From Archegozetes longisetosus (taxonomy: Eukaryota; Arthropoda; Arachnida; Sarcoptiformes; Trhypochthoniidae), in NCBI GenBank assembly GCA_018873245.2, contig JAEMBT020000006.1, forward strand, positions 999,804 to 1,063,803: a DNA stretch of 64,000 nucleotides, written 5' to 3'. The position numbers and the translations under genes were made by a program. Shown piece after piece: positions 44,089 through 56,200 of the stretch (position 1 is its first letter; the number at the start of each line of letters is the position of its first letter). Under the pieces are notes generated by a model that saw nothing but the letters and a program-made list of their open reading frames with translations, had not been told where the DNA came from and made no database searches.

Positions 44089-45150
44089 TTAGAAATAATT
44101 TCCTTTTTTGAGTCTGTCTCGAACTTTCATGAGTTTTATTATCTCTTTACTGATCCACTCGTTAGGCTTCTCACGTTTTATTCTAATATTTTTCACTGGA
44201 ATGTTATCTCTCATAAGTAAATGAAAATTTTGTGTGAATTCAGTGCAAATATGGTTCACATTTTGTGTATCTAGAGCTTCGGTTTTCATTTCAAATAATT
44301 TATGTTCAATAGCTTTATAATCAATGTTTTTATAATCAAAATACTTAATAGATTTGTGACTTTTCTTCTTCACTTTAAGTCCAATATTTAATTTCCTTTT
44401 TACATAAATTGGTTGATGATCTGATAGAGAGAATGGCAATACACCTGAACCTGAAATATTATTCAATGTATTGACATAAATATGATCTAAAGTTGTTGCA
44501 GACGTTTCTGTTACTCTCGTAAAGGCATCAATAAGTTGAGAAAAGCCACTATCTCTTACTGTTCTTAACCATTCATTGTTGTCATTATTATTGACATCAA
44601 TATTGAAGTCGCCCAATATTATACATTCTTTATCTAGCATATGTTCAAAGTAATCAAAAAAATAACTTCTGATAGACTTAGTCTTGTTTGGTGAACAATA
44701 TATGAGAATAAGATAAAATGGATGAGAAAACTTTTGGTTGATCTCCAGCACAATATGTTCAAAATCAATACATAGGCTGTTATCAATATTAATTCTCTTG
44801 AAATTGAAATTTGACTCATTTTCCGCATAAATAATGAGACCTCCGCCGCGCCCAAATATCCGGTCGCTTCGGAACATATGATATCCAACCAATTCAAATT
44901 CATAATCAGTGTGAACTGAATTAAGCCACGTCTCTGTTATGCAAAGTATTTGAGGTTTGTATATATCAACAAAAATTTTAATTTCATCAAATTTATTAAC
45001 CATACTTTGACTATTAAAATGTATGATTGATAGGCCTTTTAAGCTGTTATATGAATCGACACAAAAGTAAAATTTACTAATATTTGATAAGTTATTATAA
45101 TCAAAATTGTTGTTGTTATTTACAACATACATACACGTGATGTCAGTCAT
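44089..45150 (-). CDS. LINE ORF2, apurinic-like endonuclease part
   Basis: 353 codons. HFNSQSMVNKFDEI, ILCITETWLN, FGRGGGLIIYAE, CIILGDFNIDVNNND, TTLDHIYVNT and LSDHQPIYVKRK are the successive motifs of the APE-type LINE endonuclease, including the catalytic Glu (in TETW), Asp-x-Asn (GDFN) and SDH. The frame ends at TAATAA just after RDRLKKGNYF because of a one-base shift in an A-rich tract at about 44090-44110. The reading continues in another frame as the RT part. Confidence 0.9.
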   Translation of the reverse strand: MTDITCMYVVNNNNNFDYNNLSNISKFYFCVDSYNSLKGLSIIHFNSQSMVNKFDEIKIFVDIYKPQILCITETWLNSVHTDYEFELVGYHMFRSDRIFGRGGGLIIYAENESNFNFKRINIDNSLCIDFEHIVLEINQKFSHPFYLILIYCSPNKTKSIRSYFFDYFEHMLDKECIILGDFNIDVNNNDNNEWLRTVRDSGFSQLIDAFTRVTETSATTLDHIYVNTLNNISGSGVLPFSLSDHQPIYVKRKLNIGLKVKKKSHKSIKYFDYKNIDYKAIEHKLFEMKTEALDTQNVNHICTEFTQNFHLLMRDNIPVKNIRIKREKPNEWISKEIIKLMKVRDRLKKGNYF

Positions 45151-45268
45151 TTTGTCATTTTTGTTATAACAATCAAATTCGGTTAAATAAGGGCAGATAA
45201 ACCAGAGCTTGACAGAAAATAGATCTTTTATGTTTATTCTTTAAATTTTAAACAAATTTGAGCATTTC

Positions 45269-45544
45269 CTAGGCAAATAATTGATATTCCGTGGAGAATA
45301 CTAAATATTCAAATCGCAAGATAATTTGCATAATATAAGATGTTTTTTCATTCATTTTTAATCTATAGTTTGCATGCCAGAAAACTATGGGTACTAATAT
45401 AAACCAAATTAGGGTCAAAAGAGGATCGAACAATATAAGTATTATGATGCTTAAAACGGATAAAAGACTAATATAAAATCTGATAAAACTAGTACTTAAC
45501 TCATTGTATAGTATTGATGCATAGGAATTTTCTCCTAGAAACAA
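45269..45544 (-). other. Hydrophobic open frame, uncertain
   Basis: A minus-strand frame with two strongly hydrophobic stretches (FYISLLSVLSIIILILF and LLTLIWFILVPIVFW), preceded by an acceptor-like TATTATAG. It could be a membrane-protein exon, but no family signature or neighbouring exon was found. Confidence 0.2.
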
Positions 45545-46986
45545 CTATAATATTGTAAGAAAATACATCAATGGGATCTAAATTATTCAAATTTTAAAAA
45601 CTAGACGTCAATTTGGTATCAATATTACATTCGATAGCATAGTTTGGCTTTAATCTCTGTGGATAGATGAAGCGAAGTTTGTTGCAGTGATGAATAAAAA
45701 TAAGAGTTGTGATGTGCTCTTTTGTTAGTTTAAAATTGTATTGATTTTGTCATTTACTAAAGCCTTATTTTGTTTTTATCAAATAAATCATGAATAGTGA
45801 TTGTCTCTCTGTCCTCTAAATTATTGACTCAGTACACAAAATTATACTAAAAACAAACCTTATGAAGAACTAGTCTAACATTCTTCTGTTTACAAACCCA
45901 TAACAGTTGGAGCAGAGAAAAAGATTCTGTGAAGAAGATCAACGTACAAATTAGCACTGATTTAGTATATATGATTCTTAACCTTTATCTAAAGAATTTT
46001 TAGTAATATTGGACCAATATTAGGAGAAAGTGCTTAAATCAGTTAATAATATTAATCAGATATAAGCTTAACTCCTGTTCTTGTCGGTTATGTTAACTAA
46101 ATTTTATTTTCAGACTATGGGATAAAGTTTAGTTGAGAGAATTTCTGTATGTTTAAGGTAGAGATAAAACTAATTAAAATATCAGGCATTTATAAGTAAA
46201 ATTTGAGAAGTCAAGAAAACATCTAATGATTGTCTCTAATGAGGATGATCTTTATGGCTCCTGCACTGAATAACTGCTTAAAGTTTATAAATGTCACACT
46301 CTTTAGTATATAAGTGATTGGTCTTTTGAGAGAAAATCCTGACCTGATTTCTTACAATTCTAAATGATTTGGAGTTAGAAGATATTCAAAATGTTTAGCT
46401 AATTGTAATAATGGCTCTTTTAGAGCTAGCAATGGGAAACCTAATAAGAAGAAATAACAGAGAGGTCAAAGAATCCACAGAGAATTTAAACTATTGATGG
46501 AATAACGTATTGGAAATAAAAGGAAGAAATTGACGACCAGGTGTACATGAAGAATGAGAAAAATCCTAAAACATGAGCGGCGGGAAAGATACAAGAAGCC
46601 TCTGGATCCACAAAGACCTCCAAGACATCAAGAACAACAAAGACTCTCTAGACTTGAAGTACCAGAAAGTAATTCGAGACTCGAAAGGAAACTGTAAACA
46701 GCTGAAAGAAAAATCTAAATTAAATATTTACCAAATATTTGTTTCAACTTCGATCGAATTTTATTCAAAAATAAATTTGAATACGAAAGATACGAATTTT
46801 TCTAGTTTAGCAGTGTTCCAAATTAATAAAATTTTTCATATTTAAAAAAGTCGATCTATCCTATGATTTCAATGGGATATTGTTTTTAATTTTATAAAGC
46901 TAACTAAATCTAATGAGTTATTATCAAGTAATCTATTGAGTATAAGATGAAAACAATTTGTTTTATTTTTAAGAATTGACTTATGA

Positions 46987-47069
46987 TGTTCTTTCAGTAA
47001 ATCACAAGAAGGAAAATCTTAGCTAAATGATTGCACTTTATACCACAACAAATGATTTACTGAGAGAAC
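46987..47069. repeat. Short palindrome
   Basis: GTTCTTTCAGTAAATCA and TGATTTACTGAGAGAAC form an 83-bp inverted repeat, probably a MITE remnant. Confidence 0.5.
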
Positions 47070-47208
47070 AGGATACGTCAATTCTATGAAATAATAGAAC
47101 AAACTATTTATATATTACATTTAATCTTTTATTTGAGCCAAAACTGATATTTTCACTAAAATTACTCAAAATAAAGTTACTTAATTCGTCAAACTCTGTA
47201 AGATTAAT

Positions 47209-47237
47209 GTATATATATATATATATATATATATATC
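47209..47237. repeat. (TA)n microsatellite
   Basis: About 14 uninterrupted TA units. Confidence 0.9.
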
Positions 47238-49056
47238 AATGAATATATATTATTTTAACAAGCAATAAATGCAATTAACTGCTGGCTTTTAAAGTTGCAA
47301 TAATAAGTTATTTAATTGTTTGAAAATAACGTACATTCTAACAGGTGTATAAGTCGCAGTATAGAACATCGTACAAATGCATAATGATCAGTTATAGATT
47401 CTTTGTAATTAATACTTTTTAGTGATACCTATTACACCAAATTAAAAGTCTAAGAGTGAAACTGTACTTAAAGTTCAAAGTATTGAAACGTTTGTCAAAA
47501 TGAATTCGAATTGAGGAGCAAAACAAAAGCTATTACTTGCCTCCTCGGCACTGCATTTTCGATTCATTCACTCAAACATTTTAATGATCAGTCTATTGAG
47601 ACAATTTCGGAATGTCCTAATTTCCAGGTAATTTGACGCAATCAAATCAAGTTGTATTTGTAAATAAAGTTTGAGAAAATTTTAGAAAACACTGAAATAA
47701 GTCACTCGTGACTTGCGACTTTCTCAATGTTTCACTGTTAAGTCCAGAAAAGTCGAAAACCTTTTAGCTCATAAAGAACTCATCTTTTCAATAATAAATC
47801 AATCAGTAATTTAAGTTGACTCACAATTGTAACTGTTTTAGACTTGAGTTTAAAAATTCCACAGAATCCCGAAATCTATTTTAATTTTATGTCTCATTTG
47901 ATTGCATTTGGAGATCCAATTCAAATGAAGACACGATTGAAGAAAGTGACAATATCTTTGAAGTACATGAACTGTGCGTCCGACATGTGATCGAAGAACC
48001 ACCATAAGAGCTTAGAATACCACAAAGACCTTCACATGGATAAAAGTCTAGAGGGGTCAATGACCAGCCGTTAATAGACCAAGACCTCAAATACCAGAAT
48101 CTTTGGAATTTAGCTTATCATAAGTTATCTACGTATTTTTAAAAAATAACTGCTAATTTTTTTTGAAAATACTTAAATTTGACTTAGTTCTGGAAAGCTA
48201 TATGTCGTTTCTAAAAACTGATTTTAATATTAAATTATAAATTTCTTATGAATCTTGAAACAAAGTTATTTCTTGAATTTTTCTATTTATTCATCTGTTG
48301 TAATATCACTGCTTATTTAGTCTCAAAAAAACGCATAGATATTAAATCAAAATTTTTAATTAGCGTCAAAACTTAATAAATTATCCATAAACAAGTTTGA
48401 CTTTAAATTTCTAATAATCCTTGAATGATAAATGAACCAGACTTGATAATTTATTTTATCGAATGCTACCCCCCTTTGTACCTTCTACTTGATTAAAAAT
48501 ATGTAAAAAATTTATTTATTTTCAAGATTCTATCTAATCAATAAATTCGATTTAAGCGTTTTTACTGCTGTTGATCACCGATCTTCCGAAAACTAACTCA
48601 AAATGTAGAAGATTAGAATCACTAGAGCATCATATCTAATTCTAATCATAAGTTAGTCCTCAATATTAGACCAAAGTTTGCTCATATCTGTTAACATTTG
48701 ATCAAAATATTTACGCTTATTTTATATTCTGTATTTTCGGTAAGGTCTTAGGATTACGGTAGCAGTCTTTAAAATCCCCATAAATGAGTATTTTGATGGG
48801 CCTTTGGGAATCTATATAAGTTTAAAGAGCTTTTATCAAAAACAATAATAAACTACACGTGTAACAAGTTGTTTTTATGTAAATACGTCACTAAAAATTT
48901 AGGGAATTTTATTGCTATCACTGTTCTAAGACTCCACCGTATTTTCTTGTTATTAAACATTGAGAAGACGTTTATAAGAGAATATTTCAAAAACGAACTC
49001 CAATTAAAAAAGTAGTAAACAAAGTCCTATTAGTTGAATACTTTCGAAAACAAAAA

Positions 49057-49797
49057 CTATTTGATTTTGGCAGTAATCGATTCATAACTCGGTGGTAAAT
49101 CTTCATGAGTTGAATAATAGTTATGTGATGGCCAGTGGTTGTTAGCAGATTGTGTATTGAAAACATTGGGCATTTGCTCCAGAGATGGAATTGACTGTGA
49201 AGAATGTAGTGATACGTCATGAAAGCCAGTTGTGTCTATAACTGTTTCGCAATTCGTCTGTGGCTGGCTTTCTCTTTGTCTATCTTTGAGCCTATTCTTG
49301 CATTTGATAAAAATTAGTAGTAGAATAATAGGTATTATTAAACATAAAATCCATAAGATATTGAAAGTCGAGGAATCGTCGGAATCGTCGGAATCGTCTT
49401 CGGGAGCTGTTGTTAAGTTTCTGTGAGTTATTTCGATCGCGGAGTTTTTAGTTACTTCTTCATGTTCAGTACTTGTGTTCAATTCAATTGTACTTTTAGT
49501 ACAGTTTTCGATATTTTCGCAAGTTTTATCGAATTTTAAATAAATTTGTGTTATATTTTCTGTTGTTTTTACACTAGTATTTAGTGTTGAAGTTGTTGTA
49601 AAATTAATTAATTCCTTTGTAGTAATGATTCGATTGACTGGTCCAGTTGTCGTGACGTTAGTAGTTTGTATCGCTTCACTTGTAGGGAGACTAGTAGTAG
49701 CTTCAGCTAAGAAATTATTAAAAATTAACAATAAGCAAAAGTATTTCGTACTTAAAGCCAAGTAACTGTTGATTTGTGTCGACATTTTTGTATTCAC
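49057..49797 (-). CDS. Mucin-like single-pass membrane protein with PPxY tail
   Basis: Single-exon frame of 246 codons on the minus strand. Signal peptide within 5-33 (YFCLLLIFNNFLAEA at its end). A Thr/Ser-rich extracellular part follows with many N-glycosylation sites (NFT, NVT, NTS, NLT) and one close cysteine pair (TCENIENC). Next are an acidic juxtamembrane DDSDDSDDSS, a transmembrane helix (ILWILCLIIPIILLLIFI, about 149-168), and an 80-residue tail ending DLPPSYESITAKIK. PPSY is a PPxY motif that binds WW domains, for example of NEDD4-family ubiquitin ligases. The end is nearly the same as in the protein at 57908-58498 (DLPPSYESIQKS), pointing to common ancestry. Ligand and function unknown. 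Confidence 0.8.
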   Translation of the reverse strand: MNTKMSTQINSYLALSTKYFCLLLIFNNFLAEATTSLPTSEAIQTTNVTTTGPVNRIITTKELINFTTTSTLNTSVKTTENITQIYLKFDKTCENIENCTKSTIELNTSTEHEEVTKNSAIEITHRNLTTAPEDDSDDSDDSSTFNILWILCLIIPIILLLIFIKCKNRLKDRQRESQPQTNCETVIDTTGFHDVSLHSSQSIPSLEQMPNVFNTQSANNHWPSHNYYSTHEDLPPSYESITAKIK

Positions 49798-50995
49798 TTC
49801 ATAATCAAATAAGAAATGATTACTTTAATTATTGAAAAATAACATATCAATAGTTCTATTTGTATAAGAACTCAAACTTGAAAAGTATAGATGGAGAGAA
49901 AGTTTGATAAGATATGAAGGTCTGAAAAGCATAGTTATTTTAACCACTGCTATCACACTCGACATTATAAGAAGCGTTTATCTCTCGACTCAAATAATCT
50001 TTTCGTTTATCTGAGAGGTTCCTTTCTATTAAACTAACGAATACTAAACTCTTCAATTAATTGATATTTTATTTAAAATTTTGAAGAAATTTAATTCTAA
50101 CCAAAATTTTTCGGACACGGGTATAATCCTAAGTTTATATTTATTTAAATTACTTAGACTTTATAAATGTTTAAATTTTAAATTAAGTAAGTTTGTAAAA
50201 ATTACTTTTGATGACCAGATCTGAGAATTTTTCAATTAAATTACTCAATGACTCTAAATTTTTCTCTCTTATTGATTGTTATTAGAAATAAAGCACTTGT
50301 GTTAGGCTCATTGACAATCAACCATTTTTTGCATTATTAAAGACTAAAATAATCTGCTTCTAATACATATTTAGATATTATGAAGTTCGAAATAACTGTT
50401 AAAAGTCTCAAAACTTGCCATAAAAATATTAACCATATGTTCAAACCTTTTACAATTCACACCTTGTTAAAGATATTGATTATATACTGAAGAATGTGTT
50501 CCCCATCTTAACAATAGTATAATTCAATATTTTAAAGGTAAAATGACTGTTCTCACAAAATGATTGTTAGAATATGCAGTTGATTTAATAGCTTACTCAA
50601 TTATAATTAAATAGTCAATTGATCATTAGATTTTTTAATGTACAATAAAATTGTATACACATGAAGAACTGTGCAAAATATACAATTTTGAAGATATCAT
50701 GTTTTACACCAAAGATTTCAAAAATATGAATATTTTTATATTTGACAAACATCGTCTCAGATGATTATGCTCTGATAGAGCTCGAATCAGCAGTAATGCA
50801 ATGAGATTTTTCGATAAGACAAAATAAAACGTCAGAAGTCTAAATGAAACTTTCTGGGCTCAAGAACGGCTCATAAGAGGTCTCATTGTTATTACAGTGA
50901 CATGCCAAATACTTTAAATTCAATCAAACCTCATTCACATAAATAATAAAAGACTATCAAGTCTTTTGTCCACAAAAATGATCCATTTCTGTAAT
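49798..50995. other. Intergenic
   Basis: AT-rich spacer between two minus-strand genes, holding the promoter of the 49057 gene and the 3' flank of the 50996 gene. AATAAA-like sequence (plus TTTATT) occurs near 50998-51008 but inside the coding end. Confidence 0.35.
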
Positions 50996-52105
50996 TTATT
51001 CATTTATTTTCATATTTAGTACAGTTTCGTAATCAGGCGGCGGATCTAATAATTGTGAATAAGAGGGTGGATTTTCACTTTCATAATAATAAGAATGTCT
51101 ATATTCAGTTCTTCGACCTGGACTATGATCTGAATAATGATCTCTACGAATAACAATTCCTGGACTACTGCACGATTGTGTGAATCGTTGAGTTGGAGGA
51201 GTATTTTCATTGGTAGCAGCATTATTATTGTCAACACGATCTCGGCTATAAAAATGAAACTTATAATTCTTAACAATAGAATAGCAACAGTAAAAACACC
51301 AATAAATTAATGAAAGCATAAAGATCGATGCAAAAAGTCCTCCAATTATCTGACAGGTGATGTTACAATTTTGTCTTCTTGTCATCTTGACACAAATTCT
51401 TTGATTGTCCAAACTATAACCATACTCGCATTCGCATATTGTATTATTACAAATCAGGTTGGGATTATCGCTTGTCTGACAATTCGAATCATTGCTACAT
51501 ATCTTTCTAATGCAACTATGAATTTTCCGGTTTTGACGCGTAGTCTCCTGGGCCTCAAATTCTGGCCAGCACTGACAGAAACCACTTTTACAATGAGTAT
51601 AATTAAAATTACAATCAGTATCACTCAAGCAGGTCTGATTTAATTGCGATTGCCTTCTGGTACAAAGTCTATTATTTGATTCCTCAAAGAATTCTTGACG
51701 ACATTCGCATTTATTTGATTCCGTATTACAGTAACGATTATTATCCATATCTTGACAATCGCTATCTTTAACACATGAAAATTGTTCGAATTTAACGCAT
51801 TCTTTGGTCTGTTCGTGATATGCCGAACCGATCGGACATTTGCAATGATTTTTGTAGCATTGAAACTTTTCATGACATTTTTTATAATACGTATTAATAT
51901 ATTTATTGATATCTTCACAATAGTCGCCATAGTTTTTTTTCTCATTATTCAACAATTTTAAGTCTTTTAAAATATGATCACTTTGTTTCTGACATGATAT
52001 AACATAAATAATTGAGTATAAGATTAATATCATTCGAAATTCGATAGGAAACAATAGTGAACTATTCATTTTTGAATGAAATTTTCCGAATTTTTTTTCA
52101 ACCAA
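50996..52105 (-). CDS. EB-repeat single-pass membrane protein with two PPxY motifs
   Basis: Intact frame of 369 codons. The start is either 52105 or, more likely, the methionine at 52069 (MNSSLLFPIEFRMILILYSI), which opens the signal peptide. The extracellular part holds four cysteine repeats of EB type (from CHEKFQCYKNHCKC to CQTSDNPNLICNNTICECEY), each with C-x5-C ... C ... C-x-C ... C. Then come NCNITCQ, a transmembrane helix (IIGGLFASIFMLSLIYWCFY, about 251-273), and a 95-residue cytoplasmic tail rich in Tyr, Arg and Pro. The tail ends with PPSYSQL and PPPDYETV. PPSY is a canonical PPxY and PPPDY a second one; both predict WW-domain binding and ubiquitin-dependent trafficking. It is the longest and best-preserved member of the local family. 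Confidence 0.85.
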   Translation of the reverse strand: MVEKKFGKFHSKMNSSLLFPIEFRMILILYSIIYVISCQKQSDHILKDLKLLNNEKKNYGDYCEDINKYINTYYKKCHEKFQCYKNHCKCPIGSAYHEQTKECVKFEQFSCVKDSDCQDMDNNRYCNTESNKCECRQEFFEESNNRLCTRRQSQLNQTCLSDTDCNFNYTHCKSGFCQCWPEFEAQETTRQNRKIHSCIRKICSNDSNCQTSDNPNLICNNTICECEYGYSLDNQRICVKMTRRQNCNITCQIIGGLFASIFMLSLIYWCFYCCYSIVKNYKFHFYSRDRVDNNNAATNENTPPTQRFTQSCSSPGIVIRRDHYSDHSPGRRTEYRHSYYYESENPPSYSQLLDPPPDYETVLNMKINE

Positions 52106-52513
52106 ATGGAAGTTTAAATTTTTCTAAATTCATTAATCATGTGTTATAACTTGTGATTCACAGCAAATACTTATATGAAATCAAATGACTAACACTTGTT
52201 TGGAAAAAATAAATCTTACCCTAAGAGTACGCTAGAAGATATGGTCTTATCTAATCTTTATTTATTCGAAATTGAAGCAAATACTGATTGCAAGCCAACT
52301 CTGAGACAGAAAACACTATTTTCTATTTGGTTAGACAAGTATTTTGTGCTGAAATAGTGACAGAAATGTTTTCGCGTGTAGGTAATCACACAAATAGTTA
52401 TTCAAAACGTTATCTTAATTTCAATGCCTCAAAAATAACTGATAAATTAGTTAATACCAAATTGCAAAACAAGTTAATGCAAATAGTAGTAAAATGTAAG
52501 GCTGGTTCTTAAG
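52106..52513. other. 5' flank of the EB/PPxY gene
   Basis: AT-rich. A 74-codon plus-strand frame (52288-52512) shows no domain or signal and ends at the transposon border, so I do not call it. Confidence 0.35.
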
Positions 52514-53289
52514 CAGTGTTGCCACCTTAAGTCCACTCAAAAGGCTGAGTTTTAAAAAGTAAGAGTTCCCTCTTTGTTTTAATTTTGTCAGTCAAAATTA
52601 TTTAATGCTTAATAGTCAGCTTGCATCAGTTGAATTTATAGACATATTCATATAAGATTTTGCAGCATTTAGAAATTTTTTGCTCTTCAATACAAAACTA
52701 TAAAATAGATTAATTTTAAGTTAAAATTAACTTTTGAACATATTTCCACCTTAATACTTTCAGTTAATAATCTGTTTCTTTTTCACTGCAAATATTGTTC
52801 ATTATGCTGAAAATCCTTCCGATATAAGCATTGCTTACGTAAATTGAAAATACAGATTCAATTATTGACAACAAACTTTAAACGCAAACTATTGAACACA
52901 ACAAACTAATTAGAAGTGTTATTCAAAATTATACTTTACTTTCAAATATGAACACAACTGTCATTCAAAGCTAGAGATTTTCGTTTTATAAAAGTTTAAG
53001 AAAATTACTACAACAATTCAATACAATCTAAAAGATTAAAATTCTCATAGGTATATCTTAATAAATAAAAGTTTTGTTCTCAAAGGAACAAGTGTTACTG
53101 AGTGATCACTTAATTTTGATCTTAAATTTTCACTCAAAATGTTCAAATTACTAAATTAAATATTCAAAAAAATTGTGAAAAATTTAAAAGGCTGACCCAT
53201 AATGTTGACCCTAAGGACGTGGACTTTGGGCTGACTAAAACTTAAAAAGGCTGACTTTCGGTCCATAAGGCTGAAGGGTGGCAACTCCG
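52514..53289. mobile_element. hAT-type non-coding element, family C
   Basis: 776 bp with ends CAGTGTTGCCACCTTAAG and inverse of CGGAGTTGCCACCCTTCAG. The right 120 bp has a second copy at 31995-32115. A clean 8-bp duplication was not found. GGCTGA/AAGGCTGA motifs repeat near both ends. Confidence 0.7.
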
Positions 53290-56200
53290 TAAGAAAAACA
53301 TCTCTAAGGAACATAAATGACTCTTTATAAATTAATAGTGTTTTCTATAGTTCTAACTGTTTTCATTTGCCATTTGTTATTATTGGAGTTGAATAACGAT
53401 CTTATGAGAAGTTTTCTGCTTGCATTAGATTTCAAACTATAAATGCATTTCATTTCAGTACTATGGTAAATCTTACCATTTAGGTTATTATTAAGTATAG
53501 AGTGTTCAAAATCTTTTATAAAAAATGAATTTACCTCTTGAACAAGTGACTTCATCAGGTTAAATATACATCTTTTGAAAGTTATTCAATTCAGTCACTT
53601 GAATAACTTCAAAATAGTTATAGAAATGCCTTCTTTCGTATTAAAGGTGAAAAATTTGAAAGTTCTACTAATAGACCATTTTCAAAGACTCCACTTTTAG
53701 ATCAGAAGTCTGTCTTGAAAATTATAGCAAGCATTTTAATACTGTATTGAAATAACATCTTTATAATTAAAATTAAGTTCAATAACTTTACAAAGGTATA
53801 TGTGTGAGGAGTGCATTACACTGCCGTAGATCTATAGAATGTAGGTCAAATGCAGGTTTCAGAATCCTTTTCTTCCACACCCAAATCAGTCTCCAATACA
53901 ATTTTGCAATTATTAAATTGCAATTTGTATCAAATAGAAATTAAGTCTCAATAAATTAGATTATTGCTTCAGAATAAACAGATGCTCAATAGCTAAAAGA
54001 CAAATCAATTTATAAAGAAAATCTGATTTTATATTAGTTGGAATAGAAAAAATAAATATACGAGAAATGTAAAACATTCTAGTGGCCCAAAGCTGCATTT
54101 ATTGGAATTCACAAGGGTTAACATATCTTGAAATCAAGTTACAAAAAAGTTAATAACTTTTTGTCTATCAATATAAAATCAATAGAGTTTATCGTGTTAT
54201 AGTAATATATAAAGCTATAGTATTTTTCAGTCGTAAACTCTAGAGATTATCAAATTTAGAAGCAAATAAGAACGATAAAAACACAATTGTGATTCAGAAG
54301 AAAGTGTTATTAACAAGAAAAATGAAAATTAATGACTATTTTATCAAAATGAAGAAAATTCACTTCTGAATTGAAAAATATTTCAAATTTTAAATAATTG
54401 ATTATACTTTTAATTGCTGAACTTGGCGAGTCACTCGCGTTTTTCCACTACGAATGAAGGTGGGTGCAAGTGTGAAGGTCCTCAAAGATGCGTACCTTTA
54501 GTGTATATTTAAATTTCTAAAAATGGTTTCTTCAAAAGTCTTATTTTTGCAAATAAATTTTGAACCCCCTTCATATTAATATCATTTATATTTAAAAACA
54601 CTTATTTTCAGCAAAGTTCGACAATTATATGCATGACTCGATCCTCAAATTTATCTGTTAGTTAATTTTAGGTTAAAAAGAGTTTTCTAACATGTAGACT
54701 AGGCGATTGCTATCTTATATTTTTTGAGGATTTTAAGCTTTTCAGAGTCCGCCGGCCTTTTAATTTAGCTCATTATTGCAAATTAAGATAGATCTGACAT
54801 TTTTCTCGTGAAATATTCTAATTTTCAACAAATTTTATTTAATTGATCATTATAATTTGTTACGATTAGAGGACACGAGAATAGAGTATCAATCGAGATT
54901 TCCGGCTCTCAATCGAGTGCAGTTGAGATTCTCGATTATGCAGATAATAATACAAAATCGCCATAAATTAGCTAATTTTATTATGTTTTTTAAACTTGTG
55001 TCTTTAACTTTCAAATGAAATCGTACGGAAAAGGCTGACAATCAAACACGTCTGAATAAACTATTGAAACAACTTTTGAAGTCTAGTACCCTAATTAAAC
55101 GTTTAGCTGTTTATAATAACTTAAATTAATAAAACTTTAATTTATAATCTCTATTTATACCATAGTGTTTTTATATGTCTCGTTGTGTGACACCCTAATA
55201 CCTCGGCTGCAGTTGTCGTACGGACGAAAGATATCTTTTTATTCTATTTTTTATTTATAACCTGTGGGCTTGAGCTAGGATACTATAGTTACTGAAAAAT
55301 GATCACTGACCACTAAAGTAGATAAAATAGTTAATCCATCATTGCCAGATTAGTCTTTCATTATATTATTTCATACACGAAATCGAATAAATAGTATTAA
55401 TATAGGGTTTTCAGTATTGTTTGCTGAAAATTTCGAGACTCAAATATAGTAAATCTCGAAATGACCTCCACTTATTATAATGTAGTGCGAATCCTGGCAC
55501 TCAATTGCAAGAATTCTGAGAAATATCGTATTAATGCAAACTGTTTATACATTGAAAATTTTATATGTAATTTATCGGACGCAAAAGATAAATTTAATTT
55601 GATAATGCAGAGCCTTTCTGAATCATAAGGAATAATTTGAGAATAGTACTCTAATTACAGGCCTGCTTTTACAGTCTGCGCATTAAAATCTTGGATTAAT
55701 CCTTATTACATTATTACTGAAGAACTTGTAAGTGATAAATTTGGTTATATTTTCAAAATTTATTCTAGAATAACATTGTCACAAAGAGCGAGAATAATTT
55801 TTTAAAAATCTGTATTAATATTGAGAATACAGAAACTATTTTTCAGGACTAGACGATTTATGCCAATTGTGAGAAAATGAGATCGAACGCTCCTGAAGAA
55901 TTTTCTTTGCTAAGTGTTGAGTTAGCAGCCTGTTTAACCATTACGATGGCAAAAGATTGACTTCATATTAGTTTCTATCTAGAGTTGCATTTTTAGTCTA
56001 CAGTTATATGAAAATCTTTAGTTCTAGAACTATGATTGGTTTACTTGAAAAGTTAGGTTGGCGTAAGAGTCATTTGATTCGATTATATTTTAATAATTCT
56101 AAGGCAAAAAATTGAACTACGAACAATGAAAACGCTTGTTCCATAAAATAAGAAATATTAGTTTGAAAAAAATTTTGAAATTATTTCAAGTAACGAGAAT

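Larger units (their letters stand above)
42079..45170 (-). mobile_element. Non-LTR retrotransposon (CR1/L2-like), 5'-truncated
   Basis: A minus-strand LINE. ORF2 with endonuclease and reverse transcriptase runs from 45150 to 42287. It is followed by about 190 bp of 3' UTR and a short pentanucleotide tail (minus strand (ATTTC)n, plus strand GAAATGAAATGAAAT at 42079-42100). No ORF1 precedes ORF2, so insertion probably stopped near the ORF1/ORF2 border. Clear target-site duplications were not identified. The single frameshift and long open frames indicate a young copy. Confidence 0.9.
45545..49056. other. Long intergenic interval
   Basis: Holds a small hairpin (46987-47069) and a TA microsatellite. 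A charged 47-codon frame (46554-46697, with PQRPP and LEVPES) and a broken frame near 47890-48110 with PQRPSHG look faintly alike, but I cannot show either is coding. The remainder is featureless AT-rich DNA. Confidence 0.35.

Noticed and set aside
46554-46697. Charged 47-codon frame with PQRPP and LEVPES
   Set aside because: Looks slightly protein-like and faintly resembles a broken reading near 47990-48090, but there is no signal, domain or splice partner, so I cannot support a gene.
51046-51945. Overlapping frames in other phases and on the other strand
   Set aside because: Shadows of the EB-repeat/PPxY gene at 50996-52105.
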